A stretch of DNA of 64,000 nt. Source: Neofusicoccum parvum. Taxonomy: Eukaryota; Ascomycota; Dothideomycetes; Botryosphaeriales; Botryosphaeriaceae. The notes beneath the pieces were generated by a model. It ran no database searches, was not told the origin of the DNA, and saw only the letters and a program-made list of their open reading frames with translations. Position 1 is the stretch's first letter. Every line of letters begins with the position of its first letter. The stretch lies in the NCBI GenBank assembly GCA_020912385.1, contig CP087221.1, forward strand, positions 992,001 to 1,056,000, read 5' to 3'. Of the stretch, positions 43,603-53,948 are shown piece by piece. A program made the position numbers and the translations under genes.

Positions 43603-44478
43603 GACGTTCGAAGTTGCACTCGAGATGTCTCCACTCTGCCCGCATCTTTGCCCCATTCGGCCCCGTTGCTTACCTACAAACTTCTGCCGGAGCACGCCTC
43701 TGGACCGAGATCCGCTGTGGTAGCACAGAATTCCAATCGCGTCAGACGTTCGACGCACGACTTAGCGTTTGTCCAGGCCCGTACCACTGCAAACGTCAAA
43801 GGCGTCGAGAGACGAATGGAAGGGACAGTGGAGAAAGAGAAGGGACGAGCAGACAGGGTGACGGTCTGCTCAGGCACCGGGTCCCCAGGAAAACCCCGGT
43901 TTGGCCCCCCGTTCGTGGATGAGCCACCGGATGCGAGAAATGCGTATTATAGGTACCAAACCAAAAAAGAAAGAAGAAGGCTGCCGAACCAGAAAGCCGT
44001 TCCACTACCACCACACTATCCGCACGATCGAGGGCCTTTTACCAAGATCTCGTGGCTCGCGACGTTCGACCGCGGACTTAGTGCCGCGCCGTGGTGAGAA
44101 AAGGGAGCGGCGAAATCACCGCCATGGGGGAGGCGTTTTCCCCAGCAACAGCCGCACTACTTCTGTCTCCCCTGCTCGCATGCCACACGCACCTGCAGGA
44201 TAAACCAAGCCACACGTCCGGGCTGCGGTCTTCGCACACATGACATAACGCAGACCGGGGTGGCGCGACGTTCGAAGATGGACTTAGCGTCTTTCCCATC
44301 CTGCTGTCGCATCTCCCGTGGTTTTCTGATGGCTCGGGAGGCTTTTTAGGGAGCGCTTCTTTCACCGGTGCGGCTCCACCACCGCCCACGCGCGTGCACC
44401 ACCGCTTTTGGGCTCCCAGCGATTGTCCAGGTTACACGAGAATCCTGAATCTTCAGATGTTCGACGGTCGACTTAGTG
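43603..44478 (+). repeat. Dispersed 23-bp motif, four full copies and one half copy
   Basis: GAYGTTCGA, exactly five variable bases, then GACTTAGYG: copies at 43745-43767, 44061-44083, 44267-44289 and 44456-44478, all on the plus strand. A half copy with only GACGTTCGA is at 43603-43611. The variable fives are CGCAC, CCGCG, AGATG and CGGTC. Start-to-start distances are 142, 316, 206 and 189 bp. The half copy and the last copy also share their 5' flank (43578-43611 against 44431-44464, 27 of 34 positions identical, most differences transitions), suggesting an older, larger repeat unit. Origin unknown. Confidence 0.75.
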
Positions 44479-45128
44479 TGCGTGCTGGCCGGTCCTTTTT
44501 AGCATCGCCTACCCACACGCGGTCGTCTCTTCAGATGTGAGTTTGGCGATTTTGCTTTTTCTGTGCGAAGGGGTTTTGGGTCTGGCCTAGTCTCTAGCTC
44601 CGGATCCCCCACCGCTTAGCTGCGTGGGTGCGATGCGGCTCTGATGCAAGTTCGTCGTGTCACTCAGCTGTCTCCCTCTGTGTTTCTGCCTGGCCGGATC
44701 TGAATTCTGAAACCAGTCTCTTCCATGGTTCAGTCTCTGTGCTGGAACAGAGAGGCGGGTTTGTGGAGAAGAGCCCTGTCCAGGATCCCAGACGACCGTC
44801 TTGTTTTGGGAAACTTAATTGTCGCGTGATATACCAAGCACTTCTATTGAGAACGCCAGGTGTCAAGAGAGAAACTGATGGATCAAGTTCGCGACGATGG
44901 AAGGCATGTGGGTGATGCTTGGTTTGGTTGGGAGGTTCATGCGTCTAGACGAGGGCTTTGGGCGCATGACTGTACTGATCATAAGACTCGTCCTCTACAA
45001 GTAAGAGTCTCCAATTACATAAAAGTAGACTTTCCCAATGAGAATATTCTTGCATTTTGCTTTTTGTCGGACCGCCACGTGCGACCCTGAATCCCATTTT
45101 TTTTTGATTTCCCGGTCTGCATAACACA

Positions 45129-46805
45129 CTACGCCCTGGACTTGGCCTTCTTCGGCTCCCTCCTTTTCTCCCATACCTGCACGTAGCTCTCTTTGGTGAA
45201 TAGCGTCTCGGCGCGCGCCTTCTCCACGAACAAATCCTGCACCTCTACCCACTCCTCGCGGCTCTTGTCCCGCAGCTGCACTCTCCACACCTTCTTCTCC
45301 GACTCGCCCTCCACGCTGTCGTCTCGTATCCGGACAGCTTCGTGCGTGATGTTTGCAACGAGATCGTACCAGATGGGCTCGCCGGGTGGGTGGATTGACG
45401 GGTTGGGCTCGACATAGGGGCTCATGTCGAGGCTGCGAGTGGGGAAGGTGACGATAGTAGGGTTGCGTTCCGAGACAAATTTGTTCTTGCTGAAGCGCTT
45501 GATGTGGAAGAGCAGGTAAGGCGGCAGCGGGTGCAGCAGGCGGTAGCGCTTGCGATAGTTGAGATGCTCCTGCGCCGACACGCCGTCGTACTTGGACAGA
45601 ATCCTCGTCAGTGGCACCTGCGGGATGATGTTCTTTTCCAGCTCGTCCTGGAAGACTGGTCGCGGCGGGAGGTCTAGTGTTAGGATCATGAAGTGGGACT
45701 TTTCCGACTGCACATCCGAGTCTTCAAAACGCAGGCGATCGGCCGCGTCGGCGCGCGCTGTGATCAGCTGAGACTCAATCTTCAGACTCCCTTGGAATAC
45801 ACGCTGGACGATGCTCGAGCCGGCCTTGCTTCTGCTGCCGCCCAAGGAAAGGTGGAGATTGTTGAGAAACCACTGTAGGAAGTCGACAGGGTCTGACTGT
45901 TCGGTGAGGGTGAAGCGTTTGGAAGAGCGCAAAGCAATCTCCTGAAGAAGTTCGTGCGGCGAGACGTGCGCCTTGAATGCACGGGGATTCCATATCTTGC
46001 GCACCAGCGTGCTGTAGCGTTGGGCGAGCTGGGGGCGGGAGGAGAGGTCTTCGAGCATGAAGAAGTTGCGGAGGGGCGTAACATGGGCGAGGGCGTGTAT
46101 GGCGACGTTGAAGTAGTCGTTGGCCTTGATGTTGTTCATGCCAACAAAACCGGGTATATACTTGCGGCCAACGAGATCCCAAGCGGTCTTCTGGTCCTTA
46201 TCCAGCTTCATTACCTCCTCCTTCGAGAGCTTCGGGTCCGCCACAAACTTGATGTCCTCGAGCGACTTGCTCTTCACCTCGTAGCCCTCCGGCAGGACGT
46301 ACACCTTCTTCGTCTCCAGATTGATATATACGTGGTGACCCTCGTCTAGCGCGTGGAAATATGCTTGCGACTTGGGCCCTCGGCCTTGGAAATATCTTCC
46401 ACACACCAAGCACGCGTAGACGTTGATGTTGGAAAGTGTGACTGAACAGAGCTTCTCGAAGTCAAAGTCCAAGACCTTGCGATCAATTGTGTCCAGGTAA
46501 AGGTCGTTGTAGCCCTCCGTCGGTGCTGCCTGTCGCGTTGGAGCTGCCACTGCGGACTCGTCCTCGTCGTCCAATGCGCCTGCTTCTTCGAGCTCCTCAT
46601 GCACCTCTTCCGCAGCGCCTACAATGTCTACCCTGTCCTCGTCGTCGGGCCGCGGCGACATGAGGCGGCCATTCTGGCGGATGGGCAGGCCGTTTGCGGG
46701 AGCTGTCTCGCTGTCGTCACCGAGCTCCTCGGTGCGGGCACGCTTGGCGGCCGGGGAATCGGCTGCGACAGCATCGTCGAGGGAGTCGGCCTGCCGCTTG
46801 GACAT
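45129..46805 (-). CDS. SAD1: SAD1/USP39-type U4/U6.U5 tri-snRNP protein (inactive ubiquitin hydrolase)
   Basis: Single minus-strand exon. The ATG at 46805 (MSKRQADSLDD) is preferred over the open frame to 46913; about 558 residues. After an acidic, disordered N-terminus comes a ZnF-UBP domain (VYACLVCGRYFQGRGPKSQA, HALDEGHHVYINLET), then a ubiquitin-hydrolase fold beginning PGFVGMNNIKANDYFNVAIH and ending with WYDLVANITHEAVRI and VWRVQLRDKS. Where active USPs have the catalytic Cys (GNTC), this has Asp (KAND), as in human USP39, so it should bind rather than cleave ubiquitin. The family is required for tri-snRNP assembly into the spliceosome. It is divergent from CCT2. Confidence 0.93.
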   Translation of the reverse strand: MSKRQADSLDDAVAADSPAAKRARTEELGDDSETAPANGLPIRQNGRLMSPRPDDEDRVDIVGAAEEVHEELEEAGALDDEDESAVAAPTRQAAPTEGYNDLYLDTIDRKVLDFDFEKLCSVTLSNINVYACLVCGRYFQGRGPKSQAYFHALDEGHHVYINLETKKVYVLPEGYEVKSKSLEDIKFVADPKLSKEEVMKLDKDQKTAWDLVGRKYIPGFVGMNNIKANDYFNVAIHALAHVTPLRNFFMLEDLSSRPQLAQRYSTLVRKIWNPRAFKAHVSPHELLQEIALRSSKRFTLTEQSDPVDFLQWFLNNLHLSLGGSRSKAGSSIVQRVFQGSLKIESQLITARADAADRLRFEDSDVQSEKSHFMILTLDLPPRPVFQDELEKNIIPQVPLTRILSKYDGVSAQEHLNYRKRYRLLHPLPPYLLFHIKRFSKNKFVSERNPTIVTFPTRSLDMSPYVEPNPSIHPPGEPIWYDLVANITHEAVRIRDDSVEGESEKKVWRVQLRDKSREEWVEVQDLFVEKARAETLFTKESYVQVWEKRREPKKAKSRA

Positions 46806-47052
46806 GGTGCCTGGAGCGTGTTGAGGGTTTTGGGGCCAGGATGGTGGACTTGGAGGCGGGTCTCTGGCGCGGCTCTCGCAGGTTCCACAGCTCGCCGCGG
46901 GAGTTGGTGCCAAGACGTTGCCGCTGCCCTACCCGCAGATTTCACGTCGACCAACGCGTCGGGGTCCTTTTTGGGAGCACCACCAGAAGCGCACCCGGCC
47001 CACTCCACTCACCCCCTGCGAGTCGCCGTCTGCTTCCCTCACACACTCCACG
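46806..47052. promoter_or_regulatory. Bidirectional promoter SAD1 / CCT2
   Basis: 247 bp separate the two divergent start codons, so both genes must be driven from here. No TATA box is seen, typical of housekeeping promoters. Confidence 0.5.
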
Positions 47053-48816
47053 ATGGTTCGTATCCTAATTTCCCTGCAGCTCTGCAGCTCCAGCTGACGC
47101 GCCCCCTAGTCCTACCAAAACCCCACGCAGATCTTCGCGGAAGACGTGCAGGAAGAGAGGGGCGAGAATGCCCGTCTCTCAGCCTTTGTGGGCGCCATCG
47201 CAGTGGGCGACCTGGTGAAGAGCACCCTGGGCCCCAAGGGAATGGACAAGATATTACAGTCCGCGTATGTGCTGCCGCCTGCTGCTCGCGGAGCTTGAGC
47301 TAACTGCTGCCCCTCAGTTCCACCGGCGAGATCATGGTCACCAACGACGGCGCCACCATCCTTAAGTCTATTGCCCTCGACAACGCCGCTGCGAAGGTTC
47401 TTGTCAACATTTCGAAGGTTCAGGATGACGAGGTCGGAGACGGCACCACGTCGGTGGCTGTCCTGGCAGCGGAGCTGCTGCGCGAGGCGGAACAGCTGGT
47501 CAACCAGAAGATCCACCCGCAGACCATCATCGAGGGCTACCGGATAGCTAGCCGTGCTGCGCTCGAGGCATTGGAGAAGACTGCGGTCAACAACAGCAAC
47601 GACGCCCAGGCTTTCCGGAAAGACCTCATCGCCATCGCCAGGACGACCCTGAGCTCCAAGGTCCTGAGTCAGGACCGCGAAATGTTCGCCGAGCTCGCTG
47701 TCGATGCTGTGCTCAGGCTCCAAGGCTCCAGCGACCTCACACACATTCAGATGATCAAGAAGGCGGGTGGAAAGCTCAAGGACTCGTACCTTGAGGAGGG
47801 CTTCATCCTGGACAAGAAGTTTGGTGTGAACCAGCCCAAGAGGATCGAAAACGCCAACATCCTGATTGCCAACACCGCCATGGACACGGACAAAGTTAAG
47901 ATTTTCGGTGCGAGGGTGAAGGTTGACGGCACTGGCAAGCTTGCCGAGCTGGAGAAGGCTGAGCGGGAGAAGATGAAGGCGAAGGTCGACAAGATCAAGT
48001 CTCACGGCATCAACTGCTTCGTGAACAGGCAGCTCATCTACAACTGGCCGGAGCAGCTCTTCGCTGATTCGGGCATCTGCTCCATCGAGCATGCGGACTT
48101 CGACGGCGTGGAGAGGCTGGCTCTCGTCACCGGAGGCGAGATCACCTCCACCTTCGACCATCCCGAGACCGTCAAGCTCGGCCACTGCGACCTCATCGAG
48201 GAGGTCATCATTGGTGAGGATACGCTCATCAGGTTCTCTGGTGTTGCGGCGGGTAAGGCTTGCACGATTGTGTTGCGCGGTGCAACTGAGCAGCTCCTGG
48301 ACGAGGCCGACAGGTCTCTCCACGACGCTCTCGCAGTACTCTCGCAGACGGTCAAGGAGCCCAGGACGACGCTTGGTGGTGGCTGCGCAGAGATGAACAT
48401 GGCCAAGGCTGTTGAGCAGGCCTCGCAGAACGTCGCCGGCAAGAAGGCCATCGCTGTCGAGGCTTTCGCCAAGGCTCTCCGGCAACTGCCCACCATCCTC
48501 GCTGACAACGCCGGTTACGACTCCAGCGACCTGGTCGCCAGGCTAAGAAAGGCCGTCTACTCGGGCATGACCAGCTCTGGGCTTGATCTCCTGACTCCTG
48601 GTGGAGGCATTGCGGACATGAGAGAGCTCGGCGTCATCGAGAGCTACAAGCTCAAACGTGCGGTGGTTTCGTCGGCGAGTGAAGCCGCTGAGGTAAGTTC
48701 CGGGCCCCGAAATCACACCTTAAGCCGAGTGTTTCACGTTACTGACATCATGACAGCTGTTGCTGAGAGTCGACAACATCATCCGGAGCGCACCGAGGCA
48801 GAGGACCCGCATGTAA
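47053..48816 (+). CDS. CCT2: Chaperonin CCT subunit beta
   Basis: Four exons: ATG alone at 47053-47055, then 47110-47264, 47318-48692 and 48757-48816, about 530 residues, close to the 535 of the human protein. It is the beta subunit of the TRiC/CCT ring that folds actin, tubulin and WD proteins in the cytosol. Group II chaperonin signatures are present: [27 protein letters not shown], the ATP-hydrolysis motif [20 protein letters not shown], and [10 protein letters not shown]. Beta-specific stretches include [37 protein letters not shown] and the end [11 protein letters not shown]. Intron 1 directly follows the start codon (ATG|GTTCGT), so SYQNPTQIF begins exon 2. The promoter is the 247-bp gap shared with SAD1. 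Confidence 0.95.
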
Positions 48817-50382
48817 AGAGGCACAGGAGACGCAGGTAATGGCACAGGCGTTGGCGGCGGGGCGCGTAAAAAGCAGAAACGGGATGATGTATTAGTAGAA
48901 ATCGCAGCAGCTCGAGGCACATAAAACGATCTAGCTTGACGTCCCAGATTAGGTAGATGCAGGATGCTGTGCCGCCGCTGGGTTCCGGTTGTTTGAACCT
49001 GACGGCAACTGCGCGCCGCGCCGCACACTCCGTGCCTCAACGGATGCAGAAAATAGAAGCATACGAGCAAACCAACGCGCCGACCAACTGCGACTAAAAG
49101 TGGCAATCATCATGAATCTGCGGCACTGCTGGCCACGACTCGTCTGCGGCGTGGGCCGCGGGCTTTGCTCCGCTGCACGTCAGTCACAGGGCTTCGAGGG
49201 AGGAAGCCGACAGGGCGGCTGGCATCAAGCTTTTCCCATGCCAGGGCACCTTCCCTTGTTTGCCTGCCTTGCCTCTCTGCGCAGGGCTGTGGGAATTGGG
49301 AAACGAGAAGACGCTTACTGGCCAGCCTCGATATTGAACGTGATTGCCGGGGGCTCTGTGCCTCGGGCGCTGTGTGCGCCGTTTTCTCTGATGCCTCAAA
49401 CGAGCGTGGCGTTTGATGCGACCAACAGTGCGCTACGATCGTCCGCCCCGCGGGGAACCCAATTAGTGCGTCCGCGTGCGGCGTGGCCCGCTCGTGCAGC
49501 GGCTGTTACTGACGACGGGCCTTTTCGCAAGGCCGTTGGTGGTGGCAAGGTGCAGGCCCCCGGAGCACAGCCATCTGGATATTTTTTCCCCTTGGCCGGG
49601 TCGGCGGCTGCAGGGCGCGCGGGAGCTCGCGTCGGGCCTCGCATTCTTGCTGCAGGCCGCAAGGGCCTGGCGACACGCAATGCGTTCGAGGTCTGCACGG
49701 TCTGATACGCATACTTTTTTTCTGGCCGGTGCAAGGGCCGGCCGAACGAAGGCGCGCGCCATCGACGCAGTCGCCAGCCAGCCTGAAACGGCGGCCCAGC
49801 CGGCGAGCGCCTTGCCAGTGCTTGCCCAGCGGCGGCGAGGCAGCTGGCAGCTCGCAGCGGCGGACCCTGGCACTGGGGCGTGGGGAAAGGGATGCAGGCC
49901 AGCAGCGCCAGCCCTCTGCGTGCCGGCAGGCGGGCATCGAGGCGGCGGGGCTTGGTCCTCGCGTCACGTCACTGCCAGCATCGCGGGCGCGCGGCACTGG
50001 CAGGAAGGGCCAAGGGCGGCGCATCGCTGCTGCTCCAGCAAGCGGCGCCAGGCACCGTGGCACGCAGCGGGCCGTCGTCAGGCAGGCGGAGTGGGTGGTC
50101 TGGAGGGCTCGGGCAGGCTAGAGGGCCCCTCGTTCGCTCGATTCGCGGAAGGCGCAATCCCCTGCCGCAGGCCTGGGGCCAGTCTCACGCCGCGGTGCTT
50201 GCTCGCCTTTCAGCGCTTGGCCCGCACCACCCACACCTCCTCGTGTGCTGACCTCGACCTTCTTTTACATTCTTCTCCAGCCTCGACCACCCACCCTCCT
50301 CATTCCATCCCTTCTCATGCCTGGCTGCTCTCCGCTAAAAGGCCTACGCCGGGCTTTGTCCTCCACGTTCTAAGCCATCTTC
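48817..50382. other. GC-rich upstream region of IRE1
   Basis: 1.57 kb. Overlapping open frames on both strands (e.g. 49476-50642 plus, 49506-50063 minus) are Arg/Ala/Gly-rich and lack any domain. The last 170 bases become C/T-rich, as in fungal leaders. It probably holds the IRE1 promoter and 5' leader. Confidence 0.5.
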
Positions 50383-53300
50383 ATGCCGCGCCGTCGGCCT
50401 CCCGGCAGGAGGTCTGCCGCCCTAAGCTCGACCCTGATCGCCCTACTGCTCGTGTTTCCTCTCGTGGCCTCCGCTCAGCAGCAGCAGCACGGCCACCAGC
50501 AACATGCCGTCCGCAATTCTCCCCGCGAGGAGCTCCTCCGCGACACCGCCGACCACCGCCCATGGTCGTCTGCCCACCTAGACGCCCTCTCCGAGTCCGC
50601 CGCTCCAGGGCTCAGCGCCCGCAACCCCAACCCCAACAATAACAGACACCGCAACGTGCCTTTCATTTCCAAGAACGAGCGCGCCATTGCGACTTTGGCT
50701 CCAGCAGCCTCTGAGTTTGCTGTCCGAGCACCACCTGCCAGGTCTGCCGCCGGCCCCTCCGGCGGCATCTCTTCGCGACCTCGTGCGCGGTCCCTGCAGG
50801 ATTGGGAAGTCGAGGATTTTGTCCTTCTGGCGACCGTCGATGGCAAGATATACGCGAGAGACAGAAACACCGGCGAGGAGCGATGGACGCTCTTCGCCGA
50901 CCGCCCCATGGTCGACATGGTCTACCATCAGCGGAACAAGTCCGAAGACGGCGATGGCCTCGACGACGGCCCGGAGTGGATCGTTGAGCCGAACCAGGAC
51001 GGAGATCTTTATGTTGCGACACGGGCCCCCAATATCGGCATCCACAAGCTGAACTTGACGGTGAGGCAGCTCGCCGAAGAGCTGTCGCCCTACGCGAGCG
51101 ACGACCCGCCGGTTGTGTACACTGCGGAGAAGCGAAACACTCTCTACACGGTTGATGCCGCTACTGGTCGCATCTTGAAGCAGTTCAGCTCCAGCGGCTC
51201 CTCCGTCATCGACGAGGGCAGCTGCCGTCGGATCAGCGGATTCGAGGGAATCGACGAAGACGAGTGCGAATCCATCGGAACGCTAGCTCTTGGGCGCACG
51301 GAGTACACTGTTGGAATTGCGAATAGAGACACCGGAACTCCAATCTGCACAATCAGATATTTCGAGTGGGCTCCCAACAACAGAGACCGAGATCTCCAGG
51401 ATCAGTATTCGTCGACAATGGACAACAAGTACGTTTACAGCAAGCACGACGGGTACGTCTACGCGTTGGACCACACCAAGGAAAGGGAAAGGCACGTCTA
51501 CCGGGGCAAGTTCGATTCTCCGGTTGTCCGTGTGTACGACATCGTCCGACCATTCCATGCAAACTCTCGGGATACATCCTTAGTCCTCCTTCCCCAGCCT
51601 CCTGGCCCTGCTACGATACAAGAATATCAGCATGACGTCTTCGTCAACTGTACAGAGAACGGAGCCTGGTATGCCATGTCCGAGACCAGTTACCCCGCGG
51701 TCACCGACGGTGCCTCGCCAGCTCTCTGCTACACGTTTAATTGGAACGAAGCCCCCGGCGTCCATCGGCAAGGGCAGCAGAGCTCGCTCAAGCCTTTGAT
51801 TGTCGGTGTTCACTCTCTATCTGCTACCCCTCACTCGATGCCATTGATCGGAGGAGCGGAAGACGTCCTTCCAATTGATGCGCCTAGAGAGCCGGAGCCT
51901 GTTGAGACAGAGATTCCTCCTCCAAAACCTTCGATTGCCCAAGCCCCCGTGTGGCCTCTGTCAATCTGGACTTTTGTGGTCGCGACACTATTCCTCATTC
52001 TCGGTGCTTCGTTGAGTGGTGACTGGAAGAAAACCTTACACAAGCCGCTACAGAATTTCAAGTTTAACGCTCCTCACCCGCCGCCCGTATCACCTTCTGT
52101 TCCACAGATCGAGGTGCCAGAGTCTCCAACGGATCAGCCTGCCGAACAACATGCAGAAGAACGCAAGGTCAGGTTCCAGATGGGTGGAGAAGAAATCACC
52201 GTTCCCGGCGAGGACGCACCGACAGTCGACGGAACCGAGGGCATGGTGCAGCCTGGCGAAGCTCCAGGGAGAACCGACTCTCCCCAGCCGGGTGATGAAG
52301 GCGAAAATGGACAGGAGACCCCAAAGAAGAAGAAGGCTCATCGTGGCCAACGTGGTGGAAGGAAGCGTAACAAGAACCGAAGGAACACCAACGCTGAGTC
52401 CGAAGGTGAAGAGACTGAGAAGGTTGTCGCCAATGTCAAGAAATTTGGCGAAGATCAGAACGTCAGTGCGGATGAGGAAGCTGTCAGCGGACAGGGCGTG
52501 TCCGAATTTTCTTCCGCCAAGCAGTATGTTTTGGAACAATCGAGTCACTGGGTGCCCAAGCTAACCTTTCTAGAATTCACAATCTAACCATCACCGACAA
52601 GGTGCTTGGTAGCGGAAGCGGCGGTACCTTTGTCTTCGAAGGAAAATTCGAAGGACGCGATGTTGCGGTCAAACGAATGCTCCCACAATACTACGAGCTT
52701 GCAGACCAGGAAGTCAGCCTTCTCACCCAGAGCGACGACCATCCGAACGTCATTCGGTATTTCTGCAAACAAAAGGATGAAAATTTCCTCTACATCGCCG
52801 TCGAGCTCTGCCAAGCTAGTCTCTGGGACCTCTACAAAGATGGCAGGAATGACGATCCGTGGACAGACCAGCAGGTCGGATTGGTCAACGAGATCAATAC
52901 CGACGTTCCCAGGGCACTTTACCAGCTGGCAGCCGGGCTACACCACCTACACAGCCTCAGAATTATTCATCGCGACATCAAGCCCCAAAATATCCTCATC
53001 GCCTATCCTAAGAAGAATCAGACCGGAGGCCCGCGTTTCGTGATTTCGGACTTCGGACTTTGCAAGACTCTTCCGGACAACGTCAGCACGCTTGTTGGCA
53101 CTACAAACAACGCGGGCACCATTGGCTGGAAGGCTCCAGAGCTTATCCTCAAGCCAAAAGAGTCCGAGGGACGAATGAGCTCCAGTCAGCGAGATTCATC
53201 AACCTCCAATGACCCAGTCAGCCAAGGTGTCAAGAGATCAGTGGACATCTTCTCTCTTGGCTGCGTCTTCTTTTATGTTCTCACTAATGGATCCCACCCG

Positions 53301-53948
53301 TTCGATGATGAGGAAGGTTGGATGCAGATCCGTGAACTTAACATCAAGAAGAACAAGTTCAACTTCAGCAAGCTCGAGTATCTAGGTGACGACTCGGAGG
53401 AGCCGATTCACCTGATCTCGCGCATGCTTTCCAACAACCCGGTCGACAGACCAACTGCCATGCAAGTCATGCAACACCCATTCTTCTGGTCGCCAGAGAA
53501 GCGTCTCACCTTCCTCTGCCAAGTCTCAGACCGATTTGAATTCGAGCCTCGCGACCCCCCGTCGACATCCCTTTGCAGGCTGGAAGCACGAAACATCGAG
53601 GTCATGTGCCCTGCTCCCAAGGGCCAGCATACCAACCACACATTCAGCAAGTTCCCTGACTTCTTGTCGAAGCTTGACCGCAAGTTTATCGACACACTCG
53701 GCAAGCAGCGCAAGTACAATGGTGACAAGATGCTCGACTTGCTGCGTGCTCTGCGCAACAAGAAAAACCACTACTACGACATGCCATCGGATGTGCAAGC
53801 AAAGGTCGGCCCTCTCCCTGACGGCTATCTCAGGTACTGGACCACGAGATTCCCCAAGCTGCTCATGGCCTGCTATGAGGTTGTCGTGGAATGTGGGTTT
53901 GATCAGGAGCCTGGCTTCAGGACTTATTTTGAGCCTGCTACTCCATGA
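50383..53948 (+). CDS. IRE1: IRE1 unfolded-protein-response sensor kinase/endoribonuclease
   Basis: Two exons, 50383-52523 and 52574-53948, with a 50-nt intron (GTATGT...CTAAC...CTAG), about 1,171 residues. A signal peptide (STLIALLLVFPLVASA) precedes the luminal PQQ-like sensor domain (FVLLATVDGKIYARDRNTGE ... GPEWIVEPNQDGDLYV). One membrane helix (WPLSIWTFVVATLFLILGAS) lies near 525-545, followed by a basic linker (KKKKAHRGQRGGRKRNKN) before the kinase. The kinase has GSGSGGTFVF, the VAVKRM lysine, HRDIKPQNIL and DFGLCK. The C-terminal KEN endoribonuclease domain holds KFIDTLGKQRKYNGDKMLDLLRALRNKKNHY. In fungi IRE1 senses misfolded ER proteins and splices HAC1-type mRNA. Intron 1 lies exactly at the linker-kinase junction. 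All key residues are intact. Confidence 0.95.

Larger units (their letters stand above)
42525..45128. other. Gene-free spacer with a dispersed short repeat
   Basis: 2.6 kb between the 5' end of the GGT gene and the 3' end of SAD1. It has no supported gene. Its distinctive content is a 23-bp patterned motif occurring four to five times between 43603 and 44478, listed separately. Confidence 0.6.

Noticed and set aside
43603..44478. GTTCGA words as tRNA B boxes
   Set aside because: The GTTCGA in the 23-bp repeat resembles a B box, but no A box, cloverleaf or T-run terminator lies around any copy.
46806..46913. Upstream in-frame extension of SAD1
   Set aside because: Pro/Ser/Cys low-complexity sequence inside the short promoter shared with CCT2; the ATG at 46805 is the more likely start.
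47112..48485. 457-codon minus-strand frame opposite CCT2
   Set aside because: Shadow of the highly conserved CCT2 coding sequence.
49476..50642. 388-codon plus-strand frame upstream of and overlapping the IRE1 start
   Set aside because: Arg/Ala/Pro-rich without domains and running into IRE1 in another frame; probably leader DNA.
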